64,000 bases of DNA, from NCBI GenBank assembly GCA_001414345.1, contig LLCB01000002.1, positions 496,001 through 560,000 on the forward strand, read 5' to 3'. This DNA is from Hymenoscyphus infarciens. Its lineage: Eukaryota; Ascomycota; Leotiomycetes; Helotiales; Helotiaceae. The position numbers and the translations under genes were made by a program. The number at the start of each line of letters is the position of its first letter. The first letter of the stretch is position 1. Shown here piece after piece: positions 37,202-49,062 of this stretch. Below the pieces are notes generated by a model, which saw nothing but the letters and a program-made list of their open reading frames with translations, was not told where the DNA came from and did not search any database.

Positions 37202-37517
37202 TATAACGGCACGAAATACACACAACTACAGAAGAGGCATATGAGAGTGCGTTTAGTAGAATAACGTATGTAAATACTAGGCTCTGATACGGAAGAAAAG
37301 GCTAAACTGGCCTTTTCTGACTCTAGGAGTAGGTAGCTATATACAAGAGGTTCGGACTATACAAAAGGGTCCGAAACCGACCAACGTCATACGTCGGCTA
37401 ATACAAAAGCCCGAACCTACGTAACCTTCCTAAAACAGACGATGTAAGACAACAACTGCCGAAACCTCATATGTGGCAGGTACTCCCAGCTATCTAGGAT
37501 GACGGTATACCGTTATA
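37202..37517 (-). mobile_element. Solo LTR 2, inverted relative to LTR 1
   Basis: Read on the reverse strand it begins TATAACGGTATACCGTCA and ends CGTGCCGTTATA, matching solo LTR 1 over its full length. It is flanked by TTAAT on both sides (37197-37201 and 37518-37522). The 5' TG of a normal LTR reads TA here, a change RIP would cause. It sits in the centre of a satellite palindrome, as LTR 1 does. Confidence 0.87.
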
Positions 37518-39114
37518 TTAATACTCTTAAAATTAATACCTTAAAACTTATAATATCTAACTTTTAAGTATTTTATATTTTTAAAGTATTAAACTCTAAA
37601 ATATAAGAGATTCTAGAGTTTAATACTTTAAAAGTATAAAAGATTTATTTTAGAATCTTAAATTATTATTTTTAGAGTATTAAACTTTAAAATAAAAAGG
37701 ATTTTAGAGTTTAATACTCTAGAATTCCCTTTATTTTAGAGTTTAAAACTCTTAAAAACTAGAAGCTATAAGAGTAAATTTATTATAAGAATATTTCTAG
37801 AGTATTAAACTCTAAAAGTTACTCTATTTTAGAGTTTTAAACTTTTAAAATAATAGATTAAAGATTCTAAGATAATATAAATATATATATACTAATTTTA
37901 TATATATACTAGTATTTAGTATATATTGAAAAGTAATATAAATCTCTTATTTAATCTTATATATCTTAGTATATATATTCTATTAAAAAAAGATTTAGAT
38001 ATAAATCTTTAAAAGTTTATATATATCTCTTCTTATATACTGGTTTTATAGTACTACGCTTTATAGTACTATCTAGGTTATAAACTTAAAATATATTTAC
38101 TAATATATATATATTTAAATAATTTATATAAGCTAAATAGACTCGAAGTCTTTTAAGTATTTTAAATATTAAATACTAACTAAAAGCCTTTCTATTATAA
38201 AGTATTAAACTTTAAAAGTTTCTCTATTTTAGAGTATAAAACTCTTAAAAACTAGAAGCTAGAAGAGTATATCTATTATAAGAATATTTTAGAGTATAAA
38301 ACTCTAAAATCCTTTCTATTTTAGAGTTTAATACTTTTAAATTAATAGCTTAAAAGTTTAATATTTTAATATTCTAGTTATATTATATTTTTAGAATATT
38401 AAACTCTAAATTCCTTTCTTTCTATTTTAAAGTTTAATACTCTTAAAATAGTAAGTTAAAGATTCTAACTTTTTAAGTCTTTAAGTATTTTAAGTATTAA
38501 GTACTAACTAAAAGCCTTTCTATTATAAAGTATTAAACTTTAAAAGTCTCTTTATTTTAGAGTATAAAACTCTTAAAAACTAGAAGCTAGAAGAGTAAAT
38601 TTATTATAAGAATATTTTAGAGTATTAAACTCTAAAATCCTTTCTATTTTAGAGTATAATACTCTTAAATTAATAGCTTAAAAGTTTAATATTTTACTAT
38701 TCTAGTTATATTTTTTTTTTAAAGTATTAAACTCTAAAATACTCTTTATTTTAGAGTTTAATACTCTTAAAATTAATAACTTAAAGATTCTAGTATCTAA
38801 CTTCTAAGTATCTTATATTTTTAGAGTATTAAACTCTAAATTCCTTTCTTTTTATTTTAAAGTTTAATACTCTTAAAATACTAGGTTAAAGATTCTAACT
38901 TCTTAAGTCTTTAAGTATTTTAGGTATTAAGTACTAACTAAAAGCCTTTCTATTTTACTATAATAAACTCTAAAATCCTCTTTATTTTAGAGTTTAATAC
39001 TCTTAAAATTATAAATTAAGATATTTATAATCTTAAAGTTTTAAACGCTAAAATCTTAAGAGAGAGACTTAAAAGTTGGAAAGTAGAATTCTTAAACCTA
39101 CTACCTTTTTCTTA

Positions 39115-39235
39115 GCTAAGAATTAAAAACTTAACTCGAACCCTAACTCCTAACTCTAAACTCTAAACTCCCAACTCTAAACTCCTAACTCTAAACTCCT
39201 AACTCTTAACTTAACCCATAACCATAACCAGGACC
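39115..39235. repeat. Degenerate CTAACTC minisatellite
   Basis: Units of about 14 bp of the type CTCCTAACTCTAAA are repeated six or seven times at the right border of the satellite, ending in CCCATAACCATAACC. The CCCTAA-like look is not a true telomere repeat. Confidence 0.7.
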
Positions 39236-39239
39236 CTTA

Positions 39240-42200
39240 AAAGTTTTCAACAACTCTTCTCACAAGCAGCTTATCTAAGAAACATTTATGTAAGCTAGCT
39301 GAAGAGAGGAACTAGTAAAGTATGTTTAAAGAATTAACTAATGTTGTCATCGGTGAATAAAGCAGACCAGTTCGTTTAGATTTTATGTGTGTGTAGGTTG
39401 AAATCACTTGTACTATGGTGTGTACACAGGTTCCAAGGGTTGGCGTTCTTAAGCTAAGAAATGAGATGGAAAAAGTTGAAGAATTCTCTGTACAGATAGT
39501 ACAAGCTACTTAAATTCGAAAGAAGCTAAATTTCAACGGTATCCCTTCTCGGAATAGTTTTCTGAAAAGCTAGTTTTATACCTCGTCTTTGGAATGTAGT
39601 ACCTGGGAAGTCAATTTTCCCGGAATAACTTCTTCAATGCCTATCTTTTAGAAACTTCCCTTGATTGAAAATTGATTAAAATGTACCGATGATCGATTCC
39701 TTTCGCTAGAACTCATTCATCCATAGGAAGCCATGAGAAGTACTTAGAAATACTAGCTTGAGTGCCTAGCTTATTATACCTCTCTTAATTTACTACACCC
39801 CTTGTGTAAATAGCATACTTATAAAATAAAGGTAGAAAACATACTACTAAGGTTTTTATCAAGCTTGGAAAAAGCTGAAAAATCCTTCTCACTCTCAAAA
39901 GGAATGATTTACTTCTAAAAAAAAGAGTGCTTTGTCAAAGTGAAAATACCAACACCCTAACTACGAGATAAGAATGAAGAGGGAAAAACTACTGAAAGAT
40001 GACTATTTATATACAGGGTTGTTAGAAGAGTGTTCCTGGTATTTAACAACTAGGTTCTTACAAAGCTTTTACTTTCGAGATATCAGCCACTGTCGATTTC
40101 GATACCTCTTTTCTTGGCAAATTGAAATTACTTTGAAAGATGGTCTACACTCTTGTTGTTAGCAAGAAAACCGTTGGGAAAAGACGGAAGTGGAGGACCT
40201 TTCAGCAAATCGCCCACGGGTTTTGGCTCAAAACGCTTGGCTTGGGCAATCACTTCAATCTCCCTCTCTCCTCGTGTGTAAGACAAATTTAAAGGCTTCT
40301 ACTATTACCGTTCTCGTTAAGCTGAAAATTCCACAGTTGAAAAGTCAAAACATCCCACAGTTTAGCAAGTGTGTGATATAATCACATGATTTTCCATATT
40401 TTCTCAATCAATTTCTGATTCCCACTAGACGCTATGTGCAAGGCAGAAAATACTTATACTTAGAAAAGCTTCAAAATTTTGTTTGGCAAACTCCTGGTTG
40501 GGAGCTTCAAACCAGCACTGCGAGCTTAGTGCATGAGAAGTTTTAATCACTTTGTCAAGGGCTGAGCTTTGATGAAAAGAGTCTCTATTATGTAGCGAGT
40601 TTTTGGGTATCGAATATAATAACCTACCCTTCCCTCGTCCTAGGCATCAACAAAACTTAGAAAGTAGATAAACTCCGAAATCTCATTCTGTTTGCAAAAT
40701 AGATCTCGAACTCCTTTCAAAGCCTCTTCCCTCTTCCCCAAAATACTTGGGAGTCTGCTTTCTGTAGTTGAAACCAAGAACCGTGATGGAGGGGTTTTAC
40801 TAAAAGTGAGAGTACCGATTTTCTACTTTCGACGTTTAGATTACTGTCAAAGTCGTTTCAATTTTCTCGAGAACATGGAAATCCTTCGAAATGACATCAC
40901 AAAATAGGTCTCCTGCAAAGAAATGAAAGTGAGAGAATGAGTTTGGTAGGTGTCAGTGAGAAAGGGCTTCGGGAGTAGAGACGAAATACTTTGAAAGAGA
41001 TATCTGACTGCAGGCTTGCGCTTTTAGAAAAAATTGAAAGGTGTCAATTTAAAGTGTTTCTAGAGATAACTTGTTCAAATTTGACAAAAATAGGGTAGGT
41101 TTTTTCTAGATATGAGAGTAGGAGTAAGAGCTATTCCTAGTAAGTAAGAGGGTGGTGATTTGTTTGAAAGCAGGATTTAAGCGAGATTGGAGAGAGAGGC
41201 TTGTAAAACACGACAGTCAAACCCCAACACCTTGCATCAGAATAGTACGGAAATCAAAAAATAGCATCTCATTCTTGAATATCAAAGGAAATTAGTCATA
41301 ATAATATTAATACCATTTCTAGGTAGTGTTTGGTCACTTTACCAACAGCAGCCTCCCACTCCTCCCAGAATGAGAGTTGTTAATTCGCTATCTACACTAT
41401 CATCAGTGTATTCAAAGATTTACCCAATACTCAACACTACTCTGTGTAACTCAGTGTAGATTAGAGAAGAGTACAAATAACGTGCGATTTCGTTGAGTAG
41501 AGTAGAGTAACAACAGCCAGCCACTCTACTCATCGAGTAGAGTTTAATACACTGAAGTCTACCATAACTTTCGGTGTATGTTTAATCTGTACCACTATAG
41601 CATCGAAGTCATTCACACTTACTTTCAGTGCTTGTAGCAACCTCTATACACTTGGAACGCTGTACGATATAGCCAGCGTGACTATGAAGATTACAGGTGA
41701 ACTAAATCTGGTTTGCGAGTTTCTTTCACGCCGAGTACCCAGAGAAAGCCGACAGGCCAATTGTGGTGGTGGCACAATGTCAACATGAGTATCGCTGATA
41801 ATAATACGGGTTCCAATTACTGTCGAAAAGGCTTTTGCTGCCGAAAATATCCGTATTTAGAAATCTATTCTATATCACTCTTCCAGGGACAACCGCTAGA
41901 GTTCCAAAACACGGGTTGTAAGTCCCTGTTGAACCTTTCAGGAAGCTTAGTACAAGACCAGATTCAAGTTGCCGCATCATGTTCAGACATGCCTATAATG
42001 TTTGAAAGATTAATTTCTCGTGGGTATTTAGCTTAAACTAAATCAGCGGGATTCCCGAATTTGTAGTTCTCGAGAGATTTCGACATACAAGCTATCCACA
42101 GCTTTCATCAATCTTCCAAGACGAAATTGGTGGACGAGTCTCGCTTAAACCAAGCTGGAGTTAAGAGCAACACCCCTCATTTGCAGAGAAGTGAGAACCC

Positions 42201-44938
42201 TGAATTAGACATTATGGATCTTTAAGTGTTGGAATTAGTAAAGTGCGATTACTTACAAGAGCAATATATACGTGCCACAGAGTTTGGTTGGCACAACGTG
42301 ATTTAGAGAGGGGTAGCGAATCGTCATGGAACAATAAAAGCCGCAGTACATACCTCTCCAAGTATCAAGCTGAGCATTTTGAGAAGATTACTCTAGAGAG
42401 TTGGAACAACAAGTGAAACCGACAGGTGCTACTCGTTCCTACAGTACCTGGCAAATACATTGACAAGCGTCAATCAAATACTCACGTCTCACACTGAACA
42501 TTAGTACCCTGATAGATATCATCGTTCTTATTCATCACTTGTTTACAATTCTGCTCAACAGCGTAGCAACGCGTCTAAATTAGGTTCTCTCCACTCTCTC
42601 TAAGTAAACTCATGATAAGAGAAATATCTATAAAAGAAGACACTTGATATTAGTAGATATTGATATTTCTACAAGACACACAGATAATTGCCACCACCTG
42701 AGTTGCGCGAAAAAGTCTTTGGGTGTGTAGCAGACCTTCTAAGTATTCGTAGAGCTTCGTACCGAGAAATACCGCATGAGAAGCTGCGTCCCGAAACTTG
42801 GAGAGTGGCTCCTCAAAAATGAGAGGAAGGTTTATTTACTGTCGAAAAACATCGCAGTGTCGACCTTTTCCAAAGGTTCAGGTAGTCAGTATCAACCTTA
42901 GATAATATATATAATAGGTCAGGGAATGTTAGGTCATGATTTTTTTCATCTATAACAATGCCTAGGCAGGAGCTAGCAATTCCGAAAAGTGGGACGATTC
43001 GATCACGGGGCTTGTTTGATCTAGGGGCGGTAGTATCTAGGAGTCGTAAGATGCCACAGTCCTCTCCTCCCTGCCTAGAAGCATATACCGTTCCATCAAG
43101 GCGAGTAATGTCTACTCTCTTTCTAACCGTCATTGGGTCTAAAACTCTGACTGCAGGTGGTGCGTCCCCCTCCTTGTCAATGCCTTCAAGGCATTCATCG
43201 CTCATGGCAACACTTAACGCTGGGCCCCCGTGTCAGGGTATGGTTTTACACTGGATCCTACGACTTTCACGGGGGGTGTAGATGGAATAACTCGCTTGTC
43301 TTACTTTCGGGTTGACCCCCCCCCCCCCCCCCCCCGCACCCTCCAACTCCGTACTTCTCAATCAAAAGATCATAGATTTACTCGCAAGACTTTATGAACC
43401 TTTTAGAAGACAAACGTTTGTCTTCAAAAAAGTCGAAGCCGCAATGAAGACCAAACACCCCAGGAAAAGGAAGATCGCGGTGAGCAATAAAAGCAACAGT
43501 AATTATGCACCTCTTTCTCGTGGTTCCAACTTTATAGTAAACTACCAATATATTGACCCAAATGGTGGTTGTTCCAAAAATCTATGTTTATTTCAAAATA
43601 CTGTGCTTGATCTGCCCTAGAAGGTTGGAAAAATGAGCTGGTGAGGCAGGTACGTGTTTGAAGTGTTTATTGAGACTTTCGTTATCTATCGTGAGACAAG
43701 GAATGACTTCATGCCAAGAAGGGTTTTATATATTTAATACTTCCACTTGATCGCTCCGTCTCTTATCCACCAAATAAGACCATTCAGCTTGATACGAGTA
43801 ATTCTAACGAGATATATAAAGACACGGCATGTTTATCATGCTCAGCAGGCTTCTGTTCGCAACCGATAGAGACTATGGAACAATGGTGTTCAATGTCTGT
43901 GGCAGAGAGCCATAGAATTCCGTATTCCAAATAACGAGAAGGTCAGTTGTGAATCCTTTGCCTGTTTGCGCTCGCTGAGACTTTGACTCTTCTTACGTGC
44001 TGTACCAACAGAGTAAAGCATTTACCGTCGAAGAAAAATCCACTTCTGAATTGCAATGCCAATTTGTATCAAGAGAAAGCAGATGAGCCTCCCCGGAAAC
44101 TTCAAAGCGGAGATAATGGAAAGAAAAAGAGAGAGAGAATGTTAGAATTTTGATTAGTTTTCCTCCCCTTTACTTATTCTTTTTTCGATTTCGAATCCCA
44201 CTGTGTCTTTTTTCTCAATAATGTAGAAATACTACGTTTTATAGGAAGGAGAGAGAAGTTCACTATCCTTAACCTAGCATTACTCCGGAAAACAGCATCA
44301 ACACCTATAACAAAGTTTTGATTCAATACCATCTTCAGAGAAAAAGACCAGGTGAATCTCCCTACCAAAGACATGTCCTAGTTCACATTAACGCAAATAA
44401 GTTGTTTGGTACCTTTATATATCAACCTGCTAGTAAGATAAACCAAATGGTCCTAAGTATTGAGGCTAATTACTTTGGATTGTCTGAGAGGTAGGCAGGT
44501 ACAGCCATTGCGAGTCAGGGCGTTTGCCCAAGCTATTGTAAAACAGGATGCAAAGCACAGAAGGCTATAAACGAAAAAGAGTATCATGTCGAAATCACGC
44601 CTCCATCTCGGAGCACTAGCTCCCGCCTCACTCACACCAAAAACGCCACACGTGTCAAGAAAACCGAAATTGTAATGGGTTTCCATTTTTAATTTCCGAG
44701 GAAATCAACATCTAAAGCTAGAGAATCCAGAGCCAAGCTCCATCCCATCCACGCCCAGAGACTGTCAAAATCCATCATCGGTGATCATCATTCATAAAAT
44801 AGTGGCTCGCCCGAAACACCCAGAACCATCATAAAATATCATCGCTTCAACTTTCAAAGAATATAGCAAGTTTTTGTCAACCACCAAGTGGAAAAAGGAC
44901 AAGTGAGAAGGGTTGAAAGTAGGTGGGAAGGAGGGCAC
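39240..44938. other. Low-gene-density region right of the satellite
   Basis: No gene can be supported in 5.7 kb. Base composition is more even than in the satellite, and RIP-type stop saturation is not obvious. Open frames are short and unrelated to known families. It contains a run of 20 C at 43,316-43,335 and a 130-codon minus-strand frame at 42,813-43,205 (see findings). Confidence 0.5.
43316..43335. repeat. Homopolymer of 20 C
   Basis: A run of 20 cytosines directly follows GTTGA. Such tracts are length-unstable and error-prone in sequencing. Confidence 0.95.
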
Positions 44939-45526
44939 TTAGTGGGCGGCGCGGGTCCCCATGCTGTCGTTCTTGCTGCCTTGTCTCTCGGCATCCTGGG
45001 TGGTGCGTTAGTAGGAGCTGATGGGCACGGAATGTGAGGTGACATACTTGTGTTTCTTGGAGGGTACCTTGCTTCAAGATCTTCTTGAGGACTTCATCGT
45101 CGACGGATGTGCCAAACTCGTTCTCGAGGGTTGATTTTGAGGCGGTGTTCAATTCTCCTTGTGCTCCGTGCCTGAAAGTGAATTATGTTAGTCATGTTCA
45201 ATGCCAATACTGAAGACACGGCTGTGATGATAATCTGCCAAAGACTAGCTCATGAAGCGAAACCATGCCATGGTGGTGTTGTGTTACTTAGTCTGACATC
45301 GGTGCGGGGTACAGGGGAAGCGGGCGGGCTGAGGAATGAGGGGTAAACGTTGAACAACATACTTGTCGGTGGTGAAGATTTGGAACGAGCTCACGACCTG
45401 TGCCAGTGGGATGGACGAGTCAGATAGCCAGTCCTTTGCGGCCTTTGCATCGTCAACGAAGATGATGAAGTCGTCGGCCTTTCCCTTGTAGTGGATCTTG
45501 GTTTGGTTGGCTCCTCCGCGTGGCAT
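44939..45526 (-). CDS. RTC3: Rtc3-like protein with SBDS N-terminal-type domain
   Basis: Three exons (45526-45363, 45171-45048, 44995-44939) give 114 aa. Nearly the whole protein is one SBDS-type domain: NQTKIHYKGKADDFIIFVDD, then KDWLSDSSIPLAQVVSSFQI, GELNTASKSTLENEFGT, and DDEVLKKILKQGTLQE. The last exon adds a short polar tail ending TRAAH. Yeast Rtc3/YHR087W is a single-domain relative of the ribosome maturation factor SBDS and has been linked to RNA metabolism and stress. This protein has the single-domain length, not the three-domain SBDS/Sdo1 length. The first intron is long for this genome (191 bp), and the last one has the branch CTAACG. Identity is secure; its exact role is not. Confidence 0.95.
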
Positions 45527-46224
45527 GATGACGGTTGTTTGAGGGGTATTTGAAGGTGTTGGTAGTGTTGGTGATTGTAGATTGAAGGTGTTGTGGATTT
45601 GAAGATTGTTGTTGGTGTTTTTGATGATTGAGACTGAATTGGAGAGAAGAAGAAGTTGTATGTTTGGGGGTGGTGTTGGTTTTGTAGCTCAAAGGTTTAT
45701 GGAAGCCTCTCTGGCGTGCTTTGAGGCAGCGCTACGTCACTGACAGGGATTAGGCTCACGAGACAACTTGACAAAACAGCTCCACCTCTGACTCCCCAAA
45801 CACAATGGATTTTGCCTAGGCAATTGCCATTCCCAGGCTTATTTATGATGATATGCTGCTCAATCGTTCCCACAATTTCACTGGACGCAATGGAAAGAGT
45901 GTTCTTTTGGAAGGCTGTTTGGTTTGAGAAGCGAGGCTCGTGGGTCTTACCCGAATAGTACGTCATGTTTCATGGGTTTGGTGTGGAGGATGGACAAACG
46001 GAATGCTTTTGACAATCTAGATGGTTCCGGCTTTTAATTGCAGCAATATTGCAGCAAATGGATCAGTCCATGTCGATAGGCTGAAAAAGGGACTGAAAAG
46101 TCCGGCAGAGTGTCGGATTACGGCCCGTTCCATTGTCACCTCCCAAGCTACCTAGGTACCCTGCAAAGAAACATCTAGAGCAGAACCCCGCTCACTCCGT
46201 AAAAGTACACCTCTTGCATCGCAA
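45527..46224. other. Promoter and spacer between RTC3 and the next minus-strand gene
   Basis: This is 698 bases with no gene. The RTC3-proximal part on the minus strand is rich in CAACA/AACACC repeats, typical of a fungal 5' UTR. Confidence 0.5.
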
Positions 46225-46993
46225 CTACTCAAGCACAAACTCCTGCTCCCAGAACCCAATTATCTCATCAGCAGCAGCACCCGTCTCTGAGAGCAAATCC
46301 CTAAGTGCCTCCTGCCCTTCTTTGGTAGTCGAAATCTCAGACAAGCCTGCCAACCTCTGTAGTTTCTCAGAGATCAAATTCCGTTGATGCTCCTGGATAG
46401 GAGGGCTCAATGTACAATATGGGAGGAGGACAACCGCCGGATTCGGCGTAGAAGTCGACCGGGAATTATGAGGAGCTGTGAGTTGCTGCAAGAACTTGGC
46501 CATTGTAATTGGGACCGAGGAAATGGAACGAAGAGGAATGATGTTGATATCGAATGCTCCCACGAGACTGTGACTAGTCAGTAGCTACCCATGAGCTTCT
46601 ACTTGGAGTCACTTACCTGGCTTGAAGATCCAAGTAAGCTGCCATGCCATTTCCACGCGTCTTCTCCTGCAAGAGGAACAAGATCCCAACGTGGAGACCA
46701 CCTGTTTGATGGAAGAGTCTTTCAATGCGAGCCATGGCTTGTCCAGGAGGCTGCATGTCTACCGCGGAAAGCAGGAGGAAGCGGTGGAATTGTTGCGCAT
46801 CCTCTTGTCGGTGTCGTGGAATAGATAGCTTCAGATCGCATGTCTCGAGAACCGTTTCTACCAGATCATGTTAGCTGTTTGTGCATGATGCTTGAAGGCT
46901 CAGCATACCTCGCCATTGTGGTCTCTGTTCAGCGAGTAGTGTAGCAGGAACCGTAGTCCACTCACTCCTCTTGCGCAGAGTTGTAGAAAACAT
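46225..46993 (-). CDS. Unrecognised 222-aa protein
   Basis: Three exons (46993-46909, 46857-46617, 46567-46225) close in frame with introns of 51 and 49 bp, both with good GTATGC/GTAAGT donors. The start is MFSTTLRKRSEW. Visible stretches include AQQFHRFLLLSAVDMQPPGQ, GGLHVGILFLLQEKTRG followed by MAAYLDLQASLVGAFDINII, and a C-terminal helical part with SEKLQRLAGLSEISTTKEGQ. The alternation of hydrophobic strands and helices looks like a compact alpha/beta fold, perhaps of the kind found in small recombination or assembly factors, but no nucleotide-binding motif is seen. I do not recognise the family. It is soluble, with no signal peptide or membrane segment. Confidence 0.8.
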
Positions 46994-47789
46994 GGCCGTC
47001 CTTTGTACCAGCACCCACCAAAGGTGTGATGTGAGTTTCAATGCGGAGGATTGGAGGCTCTGTCTGTGGCCTTCGTCCGCGTGGTTGGAGAGATTACAAC
47101 GCGTCTTGTTCTGCGAACACTTCCCTCTCCGTTACTTCAGAGATTATAGAGCAACTGTAAAGATTTTTGAGGAGGCGACTTTATAAGGCTTCTAGCATTT
47201 TATTACATTCTTCGATCTCTTAGGTGCACTGCCTGTTTCTCTTACCCTTTACTACCTCGCGGTGGACATGAAAAGTGGCAGTAAATAGCTCGATGTTCTA
47301 TCAACCAATTATCTACCATATAAGTTGGGACAATTAGACGTGATTGTTCTAAACACTTGGGTTAAGAATTAGATTGTTCCAATTGCTCAGGATAATACTT
47401 TCAATTACCCTAAAAAGCTGGGATAACGAGAGCAAGGGAGGTGCGAACTGATGTATGGCGTTTATTTACTGCCGCTCTTATTGTCCATCGCGAGGCTACC
47501 TAAAATAGCTGCGCAATAAGTTGCAAGTCCTAAATATATATAAAAGGGGCAGTCCTTTGAGCTCGTGAATGGGTATATTGTATAAATTTGACTGTACAGT
47601 TTTGGAGTAGAGTTTTGTATGCCCCCTCATCATGGTAGAAAAGTGTTTGGCCCTGCCGTGGGAGGGACTTGAGCGGCTCAACGAGGATCTCCCACCTCGA
47701 GTATAGTACAATTGCTCTCTTGAAAGAAAGCATCGTAGCCTGATATGGAATCGGGTCGCCAGAGTACGGTAGGTGTTACTCAAATTGCC
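46994..47789. other. Intergenic region
   Basis: No gene supported. It holds the promoter of the 46993 gene and the 3' region of the OPA3-like gene. Confidence 0.5.
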
Positions 47790-48471
47790 TCATGCAAACA
47801 GCAAGGACTTCTTCTTGCTCTTTGCTTCAGCGGTTACCCTCTTCATCTCTTCAATGGCCTGCTCCATTGTCTCCACTCGAATCTTTTGCTTCTTCTCTGC
47901 CTCTTCCAATTCCTTCTCCCTCCCTTCCAACTCCGCCAACTTGTCGTTCAACTGTGCTATCTTTTCGGCGTTGTGATCTGGTTTCCCCTTCGCCCGTATA
48001 TACTCGTACAATATCAATCCACCCGCCACCAGCAGAATAAACGAATCCCCAATCACATCTGCAAACAGATCCACAGCCTTGTTCTCGGGCAAGGACCTAA
48101 ACTTCCTTTTCCAAATGCTTGTGGATTGTGCAGCCTTCTTTTCCTTCCTGAGAATCTCGTCCTGTTTCATCTGCTCTTCGGTCTTGACCGTGGGTGCCTC
48201 CGCCTTCTCCTTAGCTCTCTTTTCCGCTGCGGCATCTCGAAGGAGAGTTACTGCCATTCGCATGTTTATTTGGTGCATCGTTTGTCCATATCGCGCAGCA
48301 ATGGTTCGGAACTTCGGGTGATCGTGGGCTTGCACTTTGATCCAATTCTAACAAGAATTAGCTTCTGAAGTTGGGAGAAGAAACTTTGAGAATATCCTTC
48401 CTTACCGCGCCGTATTTTGAGATATGCCTGACAAATAGAGCCGCAAACTTGAATAGAGGTAAGGGCACCAT
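47790..48471 (-). CDS. OPA3: OPA3-like mitochondrial protein
   Basis: Two exons (48471-48406, 48347-47790) give 207 aa. The N-terminus has the family signature: PLPLFKFAALFVRHISKYGA, then NWIKVQAHDHPKFR and ARYGQTMHQINMRM. A hydrophobic segment, ADVIGDSFILLVAGGLILYE (about residues 120-142), precedes a long charged coiled-coil (about 150-200) rich in Glu/Lys, ending KSKKKSLLFA. OPA3 proteins sit in mitochondrial membranes and affect mitochondrial shape and lipid metabolism; human mutations cause optic atrophy. The gene is head-to-head with polo kinase, 591 bp apart, so the two share a promoter region. The length is in the normal range for fungal members. Confidence 0.95.
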
Positions 48472-49062
48472 TCTGGAGGCTGGGAGATTCGGGGGTTCGT
48501 AGTGAGAGTGTGATGAAACCATCCAGTTATAGATTTATCGCAAACACATGGATGATGGATTTCTGCTATTGTCTGCCATATCAACTATTCTCCCATCATA
48601 AACTAGTTGCTGGCGTTGCCTGGATCATTAATTCCACTTTCCAAAGCATTAGAAATGAGTCGCACCTGCAGGAGCTTACAGGCCGAGGATAGTGAAATTA
48701 AAGCGGCATCCCATCCCAGATAACTTGGTGGTTGCTATGCCAGAAACCCCTGGTCCATCCATATTCAAGCCTGTCAATATTTACCAAAGGGTCCCTTCCC
48801 TGCCAAAATCAATCCTGACAAAAATCCCGTCGACATCCCGCCATTCAGCAACTTCAACCTCCCGCCGATGCTGAACGCGACCACGACCACGAATTGCTCT
48901 TGGTAGCATAGATTCACGGACGCCAACCTTCCATTCGTTCGAGCACCGCGTACCAAACCACAAACCTCGGATTCCCAAACTCCCAACTCACACCGTTCGC
49001 ACCAACTTGTAAGCTGCACCCTCTTCCATTCTCCTCAATGCGCATCATCACTTGATCTTGAG
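48472..49062. promoter_or_regulatory. Shared intergenic promoter region of OPA3-like gene and polo kinase
   Basis: This is a divergent gene pair with 591 bp between the two ATG codons used here. If the polo kinase really starts at the downstream Met (49624), the region would be about 1.15 kb and most of 49063-49623 would be 5' UTR. No specific factor site is convincing. Confidence 0.45.

Larger units (their letters stand above)
35560..39035. repeat. Palindromic AT-rich satellite with higher-order repeats
   Basis: Several dozen copies of a hairpin unit are spread through this stretch. Arm TTTAGAGT and its complement ACTCTAAA flank a 5-base centre, ATTAA or TTAAT by orientation, and units are separated by 10-60 bases of related AT-rich filler. 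A longer period is also visible: the phrase ACTAACTAAAAGCCTTTCTA starts at about 38,175, 38,503 and 38,933, each time followed by similar sequence. There is no coding capacity. The array is interrupted by two solo LTRs and a MITE (listed separately). It could be heterochromatic, pericentromeric or another isochore-type repeat; the sequence alone cannot tell. Confidence 0.85.

Noticed and set aside
21500..39200. CRISPR-like arrays among the repeats
   Set aside because: Repeats are microsatellites, palindromic satellite units and TIRs; there are no constant repeats separated by unique equal-length spacers, and the genome is eukaryotic.
39115..39235. Interstitial telomere-like CCCTAA sequence
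   Set aside because: Units are CTAACTC/CTAAACTC variants with an irregular period of about 14 bp, not TTAGGG arrays.
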